A stretch of DNA of 64,000 bases, taken from contig NZ_VFOA01000001.1 of NCBI RefSeq assembly GCF_006715865.1, forward strand, positions 1,178,001 through 1,242,000. Direction: 5' to 3'. A program made the position numbers and the translations under genes. A model generated the notes under the pieces. It searched no databases and was not told where the DNA came from. It saw only the letters and a list, made by a program, of their open reading frames with translations. This stretch comes from Cellulomonas sp. SLBN-39. Its GTDB lineage: Bacteria > Actinomycetota > Actinomycetes > Actinomycetales > Cellulomonadaceae. This document shows, in pieces, positions 24,157 to 32,754 of this stretch. Numbering within the stretch: position 1 is the stretch's first letter; the number at the start of each line of letters is the position of its first letter.

Positions 24157-25914
24157 TCAGTGCTCGGTGTGGCCCAGGTCGGGGGCGTCGACCAGGTGCA
24201 GGGCGCCGTCGGGGGCGCCGAGCAGCTCGAGCACGACGACGCGGTCGCCGCGGCCGGTGACCAGGGGACCCGGCGCGTAGAGCGTGGTCTGCGGCCCCTT
24301 CGACCAGTACCGGCCCAGGGACGTGCCGTTGACCCAGACGACGCCCTTGCCCCACCCGCGGGTGGAGACGAACAGGTCGGCGACGGGCAGGTCGGCCTCG
24401 TAGACGGTGAACGACGGGCCGGGCAGGGGCGCGTGGGTCGCGGGGGCGTCGGACGCCAGGCCGGGGGCCGCGGCGATCGCGTCGACGTCCACGGGCAGCA
24501 CCCGCCAGCCGGTCAGCGGAGCGCCGCCGAGGGTCGCGGGGCCGATCAGCCCCTTGGGCTCGCCGATGCGGGGGCCGTAGTTGACGCGGCCCTGGTCCTC
24601 GACGAGCACGTCCAGGCGCGCAGCACCGGCGGGCAGGGTGATCGACGTGGCCCGCTCGGACCGGTCGACGACGCCGACCTGCCGACCGTCGAGGAACACC
24701 TGCGCGCGGTCGCGGACCTCGCCGAACGCCAGCACGGCGGGGGCGTCGAGGTCGACGTGCGTGCGGTGCAGGACGAAGCCGTGCGCGGCGCCGACCTGGT
24801 CGTGCGTCGGCACGTCGTGCGCGTCGACCCAGCCGTCGAGCCCGGCGACCGCGGTCCACAGGTCGACGGTGCGACCCTGCGGCACCGTCAGCGCGGGCGC
24901 GGGCCGGCGGGTGGGCGCGGTCTCGTCGGCGAGCGGCGTGTAGCGGCCGAGCACCTCGCGGAACGCGTCGTACTTGGCGGTCCGGGTGCCGTCCTCGGCG
25001 ATCGGGGCGTCGTAGTCGTACGACGTGACGGTCGGCTGGTAGACGCCCTTGTCGTTGGCGCCGTTGGTGAACCCGGCGTTGGTGCCGCCATGGACCATGT
25101 AGATGTTCACGGACCCGCCGGCGGCGAGCAGCGCGTCGAGGTCGGCGGCCGAGGCAGCGGCGTCGGTGGTGTGGTGGTGGGCGCCCCAGTGGTCGAACCA
25201 GCCGCACCAGAACTCCATGCACATCAGCGGCCCGGTGGGCTGGTGGCGGCGCAGGATCTCCAGGCGCTCGGCGGTGCGCGAGCCGAAGGTCGCGGTGCGG
25301 TGCAGCTCGGGCAGGCCGCCGCGCTCGAGCATCGCGTCGTCGGCCTGGTCGCACGTCAGCAGCGGCACGTCGATCCCCTGGGCGCGGTTGATCGCGACGA
25401 GCGCGCGCAGGTAGTCCTTGTCGTCGCCGTAGGCGCCGTACTCGTTCTCCACCTGCACGGCGATCACGGGCCCGCCACGGGTCACCTGACGCTCGGCGAC
25501 GATCGGCAGCACGTGCTCGAGGTACTGCTGCACGGCCTTCATGTACGTCGGCTCGTTGCGGCGCACGCCCACGCCGGGCATGGCGAACAGCCACGCGGGG
25601 AACCCGCCGTTGTCCCACTCGGCGCAGATGTACGGGCCGGGGCGCACGATCGCGTGCATGCCCTCGGCGGCGACGAGGTCGAGGAACCGGCCGAGGTCGC
25701 GCGGCCCGGTCGTGTCGAACACGTCGGGCGTCGGCGCGTGCACGTTCCACGCCACGTAGGTCTCGATGGTGTTGAGACCCATGAGGCGCGCGGACCGGAT
25801 CCGGTCGGCCCACAGGTCGGGGTGCACGCGGAAGTAGTGCAGCGCGCCCGAGAGGACCTGGTGCGGCTGACCGTCGAGCAGGAAGTCGTGCTCGCCGATC
25901 TCGAACGTCGGCAT
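24157..25914 (-). CDS. GH35 beta-galactosidase
   Basis: A 585-residue family 35 glycoside hydrolase that removes terminal beta-galactose. The barrel has LSGALHYFRVHPDLWADRI, ETYVAWNVHAP, IVRPGPYICAEWDNGGFPAW, the acid/base Glu in VIAVQVENEYGAYG near residue 150, and the nucleophile Glu in MCMEFWCGWFDHWG near 230. Beta-sandwich domains follow, ending with GRYWSKGPQTTLYAPG. There is no signal peptide, so it works on imported oligosaccharides. The ATG follows AGGAGG. It lies at the end of the second sugar operon, behind a strong hairpin that may reduce its expression relative to the binding protein. Confidence 0.93.
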   Translation of the reverse strand: MPTFEIGEHDFLLDGQPHQVLSGALHYFRVHPDLWADRIRSARLMGLNTIETYVAWNVHAPTPDVFDTTGPRDLGRFLDLVAAEGMHAIVRPGPYICAEWDNGGFPAWLFAMPGVGVRRNEPTYMKAVQQYLEHVLPIVAERQVTRGGPVIAVQVENEYGAYGDDKDYLRALVAINRAQGIDVPLLTCDQADDAMLERGGLPELHRTATFGSRTAERLEILRRHQPTGPLMCMEFWCGWFDHWGAHHHTTDAAASAADLDALLAAGGSVNIYMVHGGTNAGFTNGANDKGVYQPTVTSYDYDAPIAEDGTRTAKYDAFREVLGRYTPLADETAPTRRPAPALTVPQGRTVDLWTAVAGLDGWVDAHDVPTHDQVGAAHGFVLHRTHVDLDAPAVLAFGEVRDRAQVFLDGRQVGVVDRSERATSITLPAGAARLDVLVEDQGRVNYGPRIGEPKGLIGPATLGGAPLTGWRVLPVDVDAIAAAPGLASDAPATHAPLPGPSFTVYEADLPVADLFVSTRGWGKGVVWVNGTSLGRYWSKGPQTTLYAPGPLVTGRGDRVVVLELLGAPDGALHLVDAPDLGHTEH

Positions 25915-25959
25915 GGGTGCCTCCTGGTGGAGCGGGCGCGGGAAGGGTGCGGGAGCAGG

Positions 25960-25997
25960 ACGCAGGCGGTGGCGCGGGGGTGCGCCACCGCCTGCGT
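25960..25997 (-). terminator. 16-bp hairpin between binding-protein and GH35 genes
   Basis: ACGCAGGCGGTGGCGC (25960-25975) pairs perfectly with GCGCCACCGCCTGCGT (25982-25997) across a 6-base loop. It lies 8 bases after the binding-protein stop, inside the operon. It likely stops part of the transcripts or protects the upstream mRNA. Confidence 0.7.
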
Positions 25998-26005
25998 GGG
26001 GCCGG

Positions 26006-27328
26006 TCAGTCGACCGTGAAGCCCTGGTCGTTGCCGTATGTGATCGAGGCGTCCTGCCAGTCGGCGAGGCCGTCGGTGATCGTCGTGCCGGAGACGTACG
26101 CCTGGCCGACCGTGTCGTTGAAGATCGAGTTGGCGTAGACCTGGAAGGGCAGGTACTGCCAGCCCTCGACGACGTCGGCCGCCGACTGCGCGAGGACCTC
26201 GTTGATCTTCTGGCCGCCGAAGTACTCCGACTCCTGGCTCAGGAACTCCTCGGACTCCAGGTCCGCGACGGTCGCGGGGAAGCCGCCGCCGTCGAGACGG
26301 ATCTGGACGCCGTCGCCGGCGGACGCGAACTCCAGGAAGTCGTACGCCAGGGCCTTGTTCTCGGAGGCCTCGGTGACGGACATCGCCGACCCGCCGTTCT
26401 CGGCGGTGTCGGACGCGCCCTCGGTCCACTGCGGCATGGGCGCGACGCGCCAGTCGCCGGCCGCGTCCGGCACGCCGGACTCGAAGTTGCCGGGCATCCA
26501 GGCGCCGATGGTCAGCGTGGCGATGCTGCCGTCACCCAGGCCCTGGTACCACTCGTCGCTCCACGACGAGATGGGGGCGACGAGCTCCTCCTCGACGAGC
26601 TGCTGCCACGTCTCGGCGAAGGCCGTCGAGCCCTCGTCGGTGAAGTCGATCGTCACGTCGGTGCCGTCGACCGTGTAGGGCTGGCCGCCGGCCTGCCAGA
26701 TCATCGACGTCGTGAAGCCGGCGTCGCCGGTGTCGTTGGTGATGTAGATGCTCGGGTCGGCCTCGTGCAGCGCGCGGGCGGCCTCGACGTACGCGTCCCA
26801 CGTCTCGGGGACCTCGATGCCGTGCTCCTCGAACACCGTGGCGTTGTAGAACAGCGCCATCGGGCCGGAGTCGAGCGGCAGGCCGTAGATGCCCTCGCCC
26901 TGCTGGACGGCGCTCCACGGGCCGGGGGTGAACGTGCCGTCGAGCTCGGCGGCGCCGAGCTCGCTGACGTCCGCCAGGGACTCGCCGATCGCGAACTGCG
27001 GCAGCGCGTAGTACTCGATCTGCGCGAGGTCGGGCACGCCCGAGCCGGCGGCGATCGCGTTCTGCAGGGCGGTGTACTGGTCGTTGCCGGTGCCGGCGTT
27101 GACGACCTCGATCGTCACGCCGTCGTGGGCCTCCATGTACGCCTCGGCGATGGGCTCGACCGTCGGGTCCCAGGCCCAGACGGTGAGCTCGCCGCCCTCC
27201 TCGGCCGCGGCCTCGGGGTCGGCCGTGCCGCCGCCGGAGCACGCGGTCAGCGTGAGGGCGAGCGCGCCGGCCACGGCGGCGCCGCGCAGCGCCGTGCGGC
27301 GCAGGGTGGTGCGGGTCGAGCGGGTCAT
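26006..27328 (-). CDS. Sugar-binding lipoprotein of the second CUT1 importer
   Basis: A 440-residue solute-binding protein with an N-terminal lipoprotein signal (LALTLTACSGGG, Cys about residue 30). Family features include GELTVWAWDPTVEPIAEAYM, IYGLPLDSGPMALFYNATVF and LTIGAWMPGNF. It delivers a sugar to the two permeases. A GGAGGA site precedes the ATG. The gene lies between the permeases and the GH35 gene, so the ligand is probably a galactose-containing oligosaccharide. Confidence 0.92.
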   Translation of the reverse strand: MTRSTRTTLRRTALRGAAVAGALALTLTACSGGGTADPEAAAEEGGELTVWAWDPTVEPIAEAYMEAHDGVTIEVVNAGTGNDQYTALQNAIAAGSGVPDLAQIEYYALPQFAIGESLADVSELGAAELDGTFTPGPWSAVQQGEGIYGLPLDSGPMALFYNATVFEEHGIEVPETWDAYVEAARALHEADPSIYITNDTGDAGFTTSMIWQAGGQPYTVDGTDVTIDFTDEGSTAFAETWQQLVEEELVAPISSWSDEWYQGLGDGSIATLTIGAWMPGNFESGVPDAAGDWRVAPMPQWTEGASDTAENGGSAMSVTEASENKALAYDFLEFASAGDGVQIRLDGGGFPATVADLESEEFLSQESEYFGGQKINEVLAQSAADVVEGWQYLPFQVYANSIFNDTVGQAYVSGTTITDGLADWQDASITYGNDQGFTVD

Positions 27329-27401
27329 CAGGTGTCCTCCAACGTCGTCGTACGGGAACCGGAGAGGGGGTCGGTCGGGGCGGGGCGGGGGCGCGGGGCC
27401 C

Positions 27402-28319
27402 TCACTCCTTGACGGAGCCGGCCGCGAGGCCGGACTGCCAGTAGCGCTGCAGGAAGAGGAAGGCGACCACCAGCGGCACGATGGTCAGCACGGCGCCGGT
27501 GATGACGAGGTTGAAGATCGCCTCGCCGCCCGCGGTGGCGGCCTGCGCGTTCCACGCGTTGAGGCCGAGCGTCAGCGGGTACCAGTCGGGGTCCTTGAGC
27601 ATGATGAGCGGCAGGAAGTAGTTGTTCCACGTCGCGACCATCGTGAAGAGCAGCACCGTGACGATGCCCGGGGCCAGCAGCGGCAGGCAGATCTGGGCGA
27701 ACGTGCGGGCCTCGCCGGCGCCGTCCATGCGGGCGGCCTCGAGCAGCTCGGTGGGGATCGCCTCGGCGGCGAAGGTCCACATCAGGTACAGCCCGAACGG
27801 CGAGATCAGCGACGGGATGATGACCGACCACGGGGTGTTGGTCAGGCCCATCTGGCTGAACATGAGGAACGTGGGCACGGCCAGCGCGGTGCCGGGCACG
27901 GCCACGGCGCCGATGACGGTGGCGAACACGCCCTTCTTGCCGGGGAAGTCGAACTTGGCCAGCCCGTACCCGCCGAGCACGGCGAGCGCGGTCGCGCCGC
28001 CGGCACCGAGCACCACGTACAGGAGCGTGTTGGCGAACCAGCGCACGAAGATGCCGTCGTCGTAGGTCAGGGTCTGCCCGATGTTGCTGAACAGGGCGAA
28101 CGAGTCGCCGAACCACAGGCCGAAGGACGAGAACAGGTCGGCCTGCGTCTTGGTCGCGTTCACGAGCAGCCACGCCAGCGGCAGCAGCGAGTAGACGAGC
28201 ACGATCCCGGTGAGGACCGTCAGCAGCGGGCTGCGGCGGGGACGGTCGGCGGAGAAGCCGCGGGCCCGGCGCAGACGCGGCCCGGTGGACCGGCGGGGGG
28301 TCACGGTGGTGGTGGTCAT
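27402..28319 (-). CDS. CUT1 sugar ABC transporter permease (MalG type)
   Basis: A 305-residue six-helix permease. The EAA loop reads TELLEAARMDGAGEARTFAQ near residue 195. It follows the MalF-type gene with a gap of three bases, so the two are co-translated. A proline/arginine-rich tail of about 30 residues precedes the first helix. No ATPase gene is present. Confidence 0.93.
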   Translation of the reverse strand: MTTTTVTPRRSTGPRLRRARGFSADRPRRSPLLTVLTGIVLVYSLLPLAWLLVNATKTQADLFSSFGLWFGDSFALFSNIGQTLTYDDGIFVRWFANTLLYVVLGAGGATALAVLGGYGLAKFDFPGKKGVFATVIGAVAVPGTALAVPTFLMFSQMGLTNTPWSVIIPSLISPFGLYLMWTFAAEAIPTELLEAARMDGAGEARTFAQICLPLLAPGIVTVLLFTMVATWNNYFLPLIMLKDPDWYPLTLGLNAWNAQAATAGGEAIFNLVITGAVLTIVPLVVAFLFLQRYWQSGLAAGSVKE

Positions 28320-28322
28320 CGC

Positions 28323-29249
28323 TCACGCCTCCTTGCGCATGCCGCGCAGCTGGACGACGTAGGCGATCACCATCGTGAGCAGGCCCATGATGATGGCCAC
28401 GGTGGCCGAGTAGTTGTACTGCTGGCCGGAGAAGGACAGCGAGTACGCGTACAGGTTCGGCGTGAAGTACGTGGTGATCGCGTTCGGCGCCAGCGCCTGC
28501 AGGATGCTGGGCTCGTTGAACAGCTGGAAGCTGCCGATGATGGAGAAGATGGTCGCGATGACGAGCGCGCCGCGGATCGCGGGGAGCTTGATCGCCCGGA
28601 TCACGCGCCACTGCCCGGCGCCGTCGATCTGCGCCGCCTCGTACAGCGAGGTGGGGATCGTGCGCAGCGCGGAGTAGAAGATCAGCATGTTGTAGCCGAC
28701 GAACTCCCAGGTCACGATGTTGCCGATCGCGGCGAGCACGAGGTCCGGGGCGAGCGGGTTCGGCAGCGCGACGCCGAGGGCGTCGTTGATGTTGCCGACC
28801 AGGCCGAACCGGGTGCCGTACATGAAGCCCCACATGAGGGTGGCGACGACGGCCGGCACGGCGTAGGGCAGGAAGATCGAGATGCGGAAGAAGTCCCGCC
28901 CGAACAGCCGCCCGGAGTCCAGCGCCAGCGCCACCAGCAGGGCGATGCCGAGCATCACGGGCACCTGCACCAGGAGGAAGAGGCTGACCCGCCCGAGGGC
29001 CGCCCACAGCTGGGCGTCGCCGAACGCGCGGGCGTAGTTCTCGAACCCCACGAACGTCGTGCCGCCGATGAGCTGCGTGCGGAACACGCTGAGGTAGATC
29101 GAGTACGCGATCGGGGCGAGGAAGACGAGGGCGAAGACCGCCATGAAGGGGCCGACGAACCCCCAGCCGGACCACGAGCGGCGGCGGGCGGGGCGCGGCG
29201 TCGGGCCGGCGGAGACGGCGGCCGCGGGCGGCACGGCGGTCTGGGTCAC
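28323..29249 (-). CDS. CUT1 sugar ABC transporter permease (MalF type)
   Basis: A 308-residue permease. The EAA loop is TSLYEAAQIDGAGQWRVIRA near residue 205. I set the start at GTG 29249, with AAGGAG 6 bases ahead. A longer frame exists upstream but would run through the operator. First gene of the second sugar operon, controlled by the operators at 29273, 29361 and 29409. Confidence 0.92.
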   Translation of the reverse strand: MTQTAVPPAAAVSAGPTPRPARRRSWSGWGFVGPFMAVFALVFLAPIAYSIYLSVFRTQLIGGTTFVGFENYARAFGDAQLWAALGRVSLFLLVQVPVMLGIALLVALALDSGRLFGRDFFRISIFLPYAVPAVVATLMWGFMYGTRFGLVGNINDALGVALPNPLAPDLVLAAIGNIVTWEFVGYNMLIFYSALRTIPTSLYEAAQIDGAGQWRVIRAIKLPAIRGALVIATIFSIIGSFQLFNEPSILQALAPNAITTYFTPNLYAYSLSFSGQQYNYSATVAIIMGLLTMVIAYVVQLRGMRKEA

Positions 29250-29272
29250 GGGCACTCCTTCGTGGCGCCGAG

Positions 29273-29288
29273 ATGTTGACGTCACCAT
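29273..29288. promoter_or_regulatory. LacI operator O1 (one mismatch)
   Basis: ATGTTGACGTCACCAT differs by one base from the perfect palindrome at 29361. On the minus strand it lies just downstream of the predicted start of the permease transcript, a roadblock position. Confidence 0.75.
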
Positions 29289-29303
29289 TGGCGGGTGCAG
29301 GAA

Positions 29304-29332
29304 CGTTCGCACCCCGCGCCGGGGGCTGTCAA
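29304..29332 (-). promoter_or_regulatory. Promoter of the second sugar operon
   Basis: TTGACA (minus strand, 29332-29327) is followed after 17 bases by CGAACG. The first nine bases, TTGACAGCC, are identical to those of the first sugar operon's promoter, and in both cases the -10 is far from consensus. Confidence 0.45.
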
Positions 29333-29360
29333 TCCGGACGACGGCGCTCCAGGTCACAAG

Positions 29361-29376
29361 ATGGTGACGTCACCAT
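29361..29376. promoter_or_regulatory. LacI operator O2 (perfect palindrome)
   Basis: ATGGTGACGTCACCAT is a perfect 16-bp palindrome with the central CG of LacI-family sites. It lies midway between the two divergent genes. Confidence 0.85.
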
Positions 29377-29408
29377 CCGTCATGGCAGGACATGACGGGT
29401 GGCACCCG

Positions 29409-29424
29409 ATGGTGACGTCGCCAT
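29409..29424. promoter_or_regulatory. LacI operator O3 at the regulator's own promoter
   Basis: ATGGTGACGTCGCCAT differs by one base from O2. It lies directly upstream of the TATGCT -10 box (29428-29433) of the LacI gene, so the repressor should also limit its own expression. Confidence 0.8.
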
Positions 29425-29440
29425 GGCTATGCTGTCCCGC

Positions 29441-30472
29441 ATGTCGCAGGGGACGCACGCGCGGGGCCGCACCGGCCCGTCCATCGCCGACGTCGCACGC
29501 CTGGCGGGCGTCTCGCAGCAGACCGTGTCCCGGGTGTCGACGGGCGCCACCAACGTCCGTGCGCAGACCCGCGAGCGCGTGCTCGCCGCCATGGACCAGC
29601 TCGGCTACAGCCCCAACCACGCGGCCCGCGCGCTGCGGTCGGGCTCGTTCGGCACGATCGGGCTGATCGCGCACCGGCTCACCCGTACCGGGGAGTCGCG
29701 CACGTTCGAGGGCGTCGTCGAGGCCGCCCGGCAGCACGGGTACACGGTGACGCTGGTCGACGTGCGCACGCCGTCGTCGTCGGACGTGTCGGACGCCGCG
29801 CGGCGCCTGGGCCACCAGGCCATCGACGGGCTGGTCGTCATCCGGGCGGAGGACGCCACGCCAGCGACGCTGGCGCTGCCGCCGCGGCTGCCCGTGGTGG
29901 TGTCGGACTCGCGGTTCATCGGGCACCACCCGGCGGTGGGTACCGACCAGGCCGAGGGGGCCGCGCTGGCGGTGCAGCACCTGCTCGACCTGGGTCACCC
30001 GACCGTGCACCACCTGGGCGGGCCGGAGGACTCGACGCCGGCCCGGGTGCGGGCCGACGCGTGGCGCACCCGTCTGCGGGCCGCGGGGCGCGAGGTCCCG
30101 GCCGTCGTGCACGGCGACTGGTCGGCGGCGTCGGGGTACGCGCACGGCGCGCGGCTGGCCCTCGACCCGGACGTGACCGCGGTCTTCTGCGCGAACGACG
30201 AGATGGCCGCGGGCCTCGTGCGGGCGCTGCACGAGCACGGGCGCGACGTGCCGGGCGACGTCTCGGTGGTGGGCTTCGACGACATCCCGATGGCGGACTA
30301 CCTGTGGCCGCCGCTGACCACGGTGCGGCAGGACTTCACGGCGATCGGGTCGGAGCTGGTCGAGCTGCTGATGCAGCAGATCCGTGAGCGCACCACGCTC
30401 AGCGGGCACCACGTGGTGGTGCCGACGACGCTGGTGGTGCGCGCGAGCACGGCGCCCCCGCGCGCCCGGTAA
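29441..30472 (+). CDS. LacI-family transcriptional regulator
   Basis: A 343-residue LacI/GalR repressor. The HTH (PSIADVARLAGVSQQTVSRV) lies at residues 10-29, with the hinge QLGYSPNHAARALRSG following. The sensor domain has TIGLIAHRLTRTGESRTFEG, AVFCANDEMAAGLVRAL and VSVVGFDDIPMADYLWPPL. I chose the ATG at 29441: it is 7 bases after a TATGCT -10 and no ribosome site is present, so the mRNA is probably leaderless. Earlier in-frame starts at 29399-29429 would lie inside the operator and promoter. It controls the galactoside operon next door. Confidence 0.9.
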   Translation: MSQGTHARGRTGPSIADVARLAGVSQQTVSRVSTGATNVRAQTRERVLAAMDQLGYSPNHAARALRSGSFGTIGLIAHRLTRTGESRTFEGVVEAARQHGYTVTLVDVRTPSSSDVSDAARRLGHQAIDGLVVIRAEDATPATLALPPRLPVVVSDSRFIGHHPAVGTDQAEGAALAVQHLLDLGHPTVHHLGGPEDSTPARVRADAWRTRLRAAGREVPAVVHGDWSAASGYAHGARLALDPDVTAVFCANDEMAAGLVRALHEHGRDVPGDVSVVGFDDIPMADYLWPPLTTVRQDFTAIGSELVELLMQQIRERTTLSGHHVVVPTTLVVRASTAPPRAR

Positions 30473-30476
30473 CCGC

Positions 30477-30496
30477 TCCCCGGCGCGTCCCGGGGA
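30477..30496 (+). terminator. Short hairpin after the LacI gene
   Basis: TCCCCGG (30477-30483) pairs with CCGGGGA (30490-30496) over a 6-base loop, five bases past the stop. It is short but well placed. Confidence 0.4.
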
Positions 30497-30653
30497 CCAG
30501 ACGTACGTCCGACCAGGTCATAGCACCCCCGGGGAGCGGGTGAACCTGCTGGTCTCCTGCGTCACCCGGGGTCATGCTGGTGCGGTGGACGGTCATCGAC
30601 GCCCGTCGGGACCGTCATGTGCGACGGGGTGACGGCTGGGGGGAACAGACCGG

Positions 30654-32705
30654 GTGGTCGAACGGATCAGCGCTTTCGACAGACGCGCGGGCGGGGTGGC
30701 GGTGGCCGCCTGGTCGGTCGTGCTGCTCGTCCTGGTGTCCTTCGGGCTGACCGTCGCGACCGTCCAGGCGGGGGCCCGGACGGACCAGGAGACGGCGGCG
30801 GCCCGCACGGTCGTGCGCGACGCCCGCGAGGTCCAGGCGGTCCTGCTCGACGCCGAGACGGGCCAGCGCGGCTACCTCATCACGCAGGACAGGAGCTTCC
30901 TGGAGCCCTACGCCACGGCCGACGCCCGGCTCGCGCAGGCGCTGGCGTCCCTGGAGGCGGCCTCCGACCAGCTCGGCGGCGTGCACCCCGGGCTGCTCGA
31001 GGTGCTGGCGCGCGTCAAGCTCGACCACCTGGAGACCGCGGTCGAGCTGACGAAGCGGGGACGCGCGGACGACGCCGCCACGCTGGTCGCGTCGGGCGCG
31101 GGCAGGCGGGTGATGGACGACGTGCGGGACGAGGCGGCGCGGGTGATCGCCGACGCCGCGCAGATCGCCGACGCCGGTGCGACGCGGTCCGTGCGGCTGC
31201 GGGCGCTGGCCACCACGACGGGCGCGCTGTCGGTGCTGAGCGTCCTCGCCCTGGTGGTGCTGCTGCTGCGGCACCAGACGCGCCTGGAGCGCGAGCAGGC
31301 GGCCTCCGAGCTGGAGGCCCGCGAGGCGGTGGGACGCCTGGAGCGGCTGTCGACGCAGGACGCGCTGACCGGGCTGATGCTGCGGCGCCCGGCGGAGGAG
31401 GAGCTGGCCCGGGCGCTGGCGCGCAGCCGCCGCGACGGGACGGGCCTGGCGGTCGTGCTGTGCGACGTCGACCGGTTCACCGAGCTGAACTCGCGGCTGG
31501 GCAGCGGCGGCGGGGACGCGGTGCTGGTCGCCGCGGTGCAGGCGCTGACCGCGATGACGGGGGCCGCGGACCTGCTGGCCCGGGCGGGGCCGGACGAGAT
31601 CCTGCTGGTCGTGGAGCCGGTCGCGTCGGTGGCGGACGCGGAGCAGATCGCGCGGCGGGTGGCCGAGGCCGTCGAGCTCGACGTCGAGGTCGACGGGCAG
31701 ACGGTGGCGACGTCGGCGTCGGTGGGGCTGGTGGTCGTGGGCCTGGGCGTGGACCCGCCGGGCCCGGCACCGGGCGTGCCCGCGACGACGGCGCAGGTGC
31801 TCTCGGCGGCGGACGAGGCGACGAACGGCGCCAAGCAGGCCGGCGGGCGGCGGGTGCACCTCTTCGACCCCGCGACCGACGTGGTGCGCGGTGCGCACTA
31901 CCGGATCGTCGGCGAGCTGCGGCAGGCGCTGGAGGACCCGGCGGCGGGCGGGCTGTGGGTCGCCTACCAGCCGCTGGTCGACCTGATGGACGACCAGGTG
32001 TTCGCGTTCGAGGCGCTGGTGCGCTGGGAGCACCCGGACCGCGGGCCGCTGCCGCCGGGACAGTTCGTGCCGCACGTCGAGGCGTCGGAGCTGATCGTCG
32101 CGCTCGACCGGCACGTGCTGCTCACCGCGACGCACCAGGTGGCGCACTGGAACGCCGAGCGCCGGCGCCGGGGGCTGCCGCCGCTGCGGGTGTCGGTGAA
32201 CTGCGCGCCGCGCACGCTGGCCGACCCGGGCCTGGTCAGCACCGTGAAGGACGCGCTCGCCGAGTCGGGGCTGGCGCCGACGTCGCTGGTGCTGGAGATC
32301 ACCGAGAGCGCGGTCGTGCAGGCGACCCGGGTGGTCGCGGACCGGCTGGCGACGCTCGTGGACCTGGGCGTGACCATCGCGCTCGACGACTTCGGCACGG
32401 GGTACTCGTCGTTGTCCTACCTGACGCACCTGCCGATCGGGATGATCAAGATCGACCGCTCGCTGGTGCAGGACCTGGGCTCGTCCGCGGCCGACGAGGC
32501 CGTGGTGTCGGCGATCTCGAGCCTGGCGCGGCGCCTGGGGCAGGTCGTGCTGGCCGAGGGCGTCGAGGACCAGACGCAGCTGGACCGGGCGATGGCGCTC
32601 GGGTGCCGGTTCGCCCAGGGGTACCACCTCGGCAGGCCGGCGCCGGCGCGCGAGCTGACGCTCGTGGCCGTCCCGCTCGCCGTGCCGCACGTCCGCGCCG
32701 GCTGA
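30654..32705 (+). CDS. CHASE3-GGDEF-EAL cyclic-di-GMP protein with a degenerate GGDEF
   Basis: A 683-residue membrane signalling protein. A helix at about residues 12-38 and another at about 188-208 flank a CHASE3-like sensor (DAETGQRGYLITQDRSFLEPY). The GGDEF domain (about 230-395) has LCDVDRFTELNSRLG, but the signature reads ARAGPDEI instead of RGGDEF, so cyclase activity is doubtful. The EAL domain (about 415-665) keeps FEALVRWEHP, LEITES, LDDFGTGYSSLSYL, KIDRSLV and AEGVED, so it should hydrolyse cyclic-di-GMP. The likely role is a phosphodiesterase with a regulatory GGDEF part. It starts at GTG. Confidence 0.9.
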   Translation: MVERISAFDRRAGGVAVAAWSVVLLVLVSFGLTVATVQAGARTDQETAAARTVVRDAREVQAVLLDAETGQRGYLITQDRSFLEPYATADARLAQALASLEAASDQLGGVHPGLLEVLARVKLDHLETAVELTKRGRADDAATLVASGAGRRVMDDVRDEAARVIADAAQIADAGATRSVRLRALATTTGALSVLSVLALVVLLLRHQTRLEREQAASELEAREAVGRLERLSTQDALTGLMLRRPAEEELARALARSRRDGTGLAVVLCDVDRFTELNSRLGSGGGDAVLVAAVQALTAMTGAADLLARAGPDEILLVVEPVASVADAEQIARRVAEAVELDVEVDGQTVATSASVGLVVVGLGVDPPGPAPGVPATTAQVLSAADEATNGAKQAGGRRVHLFDPATDVVRGAHYRIVGELRQALEDPAAGGLWVAYQPLVDLMDDQVFAFEALVRWEHPDRGPLPPGQFVPHVEASELIVALDRHVLLTATHQVAHWNAERRRRGLPPLRVSVNCAPRTLADPGLVSTVKDALAESGLAPTSLVLEITESAVVQATRVVADRLATLVDLGVTIALDDFGTGYSSLSYLTHLPIGMIKIDRSLVQDLGSSAADEAVVSAISSLARRLGQVVLAEGVEDQTQLDRAMALGCRFAQGYHLGRPAPARELTLVAVPLAVPHVRAG

Positions 32706-32742
32706 GCGGGCGACCCCCTCCCCACGCCGGGGCCGGGGGGTC

Positions 32743-32748
32743 TAGCGT
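32743..32748 (+). promoter_or_regulatory. -10 box of the ParA-like gene
   Basis: TAGCGT ends 6 bases before the ATG at 32755 and no ribosome site lies between, so the mRNA should be leaderless. Confidence 0.5.
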
Positions 32749-32754
32749 CTGGCC

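Noticed and set aside
30473-30653. Cyclic-di-GMP or other riboswitch before the GGDEF/EAL gene
   Set aside because: The leader has GC-rich hairpins but not the conserved bases of known riboswitches.
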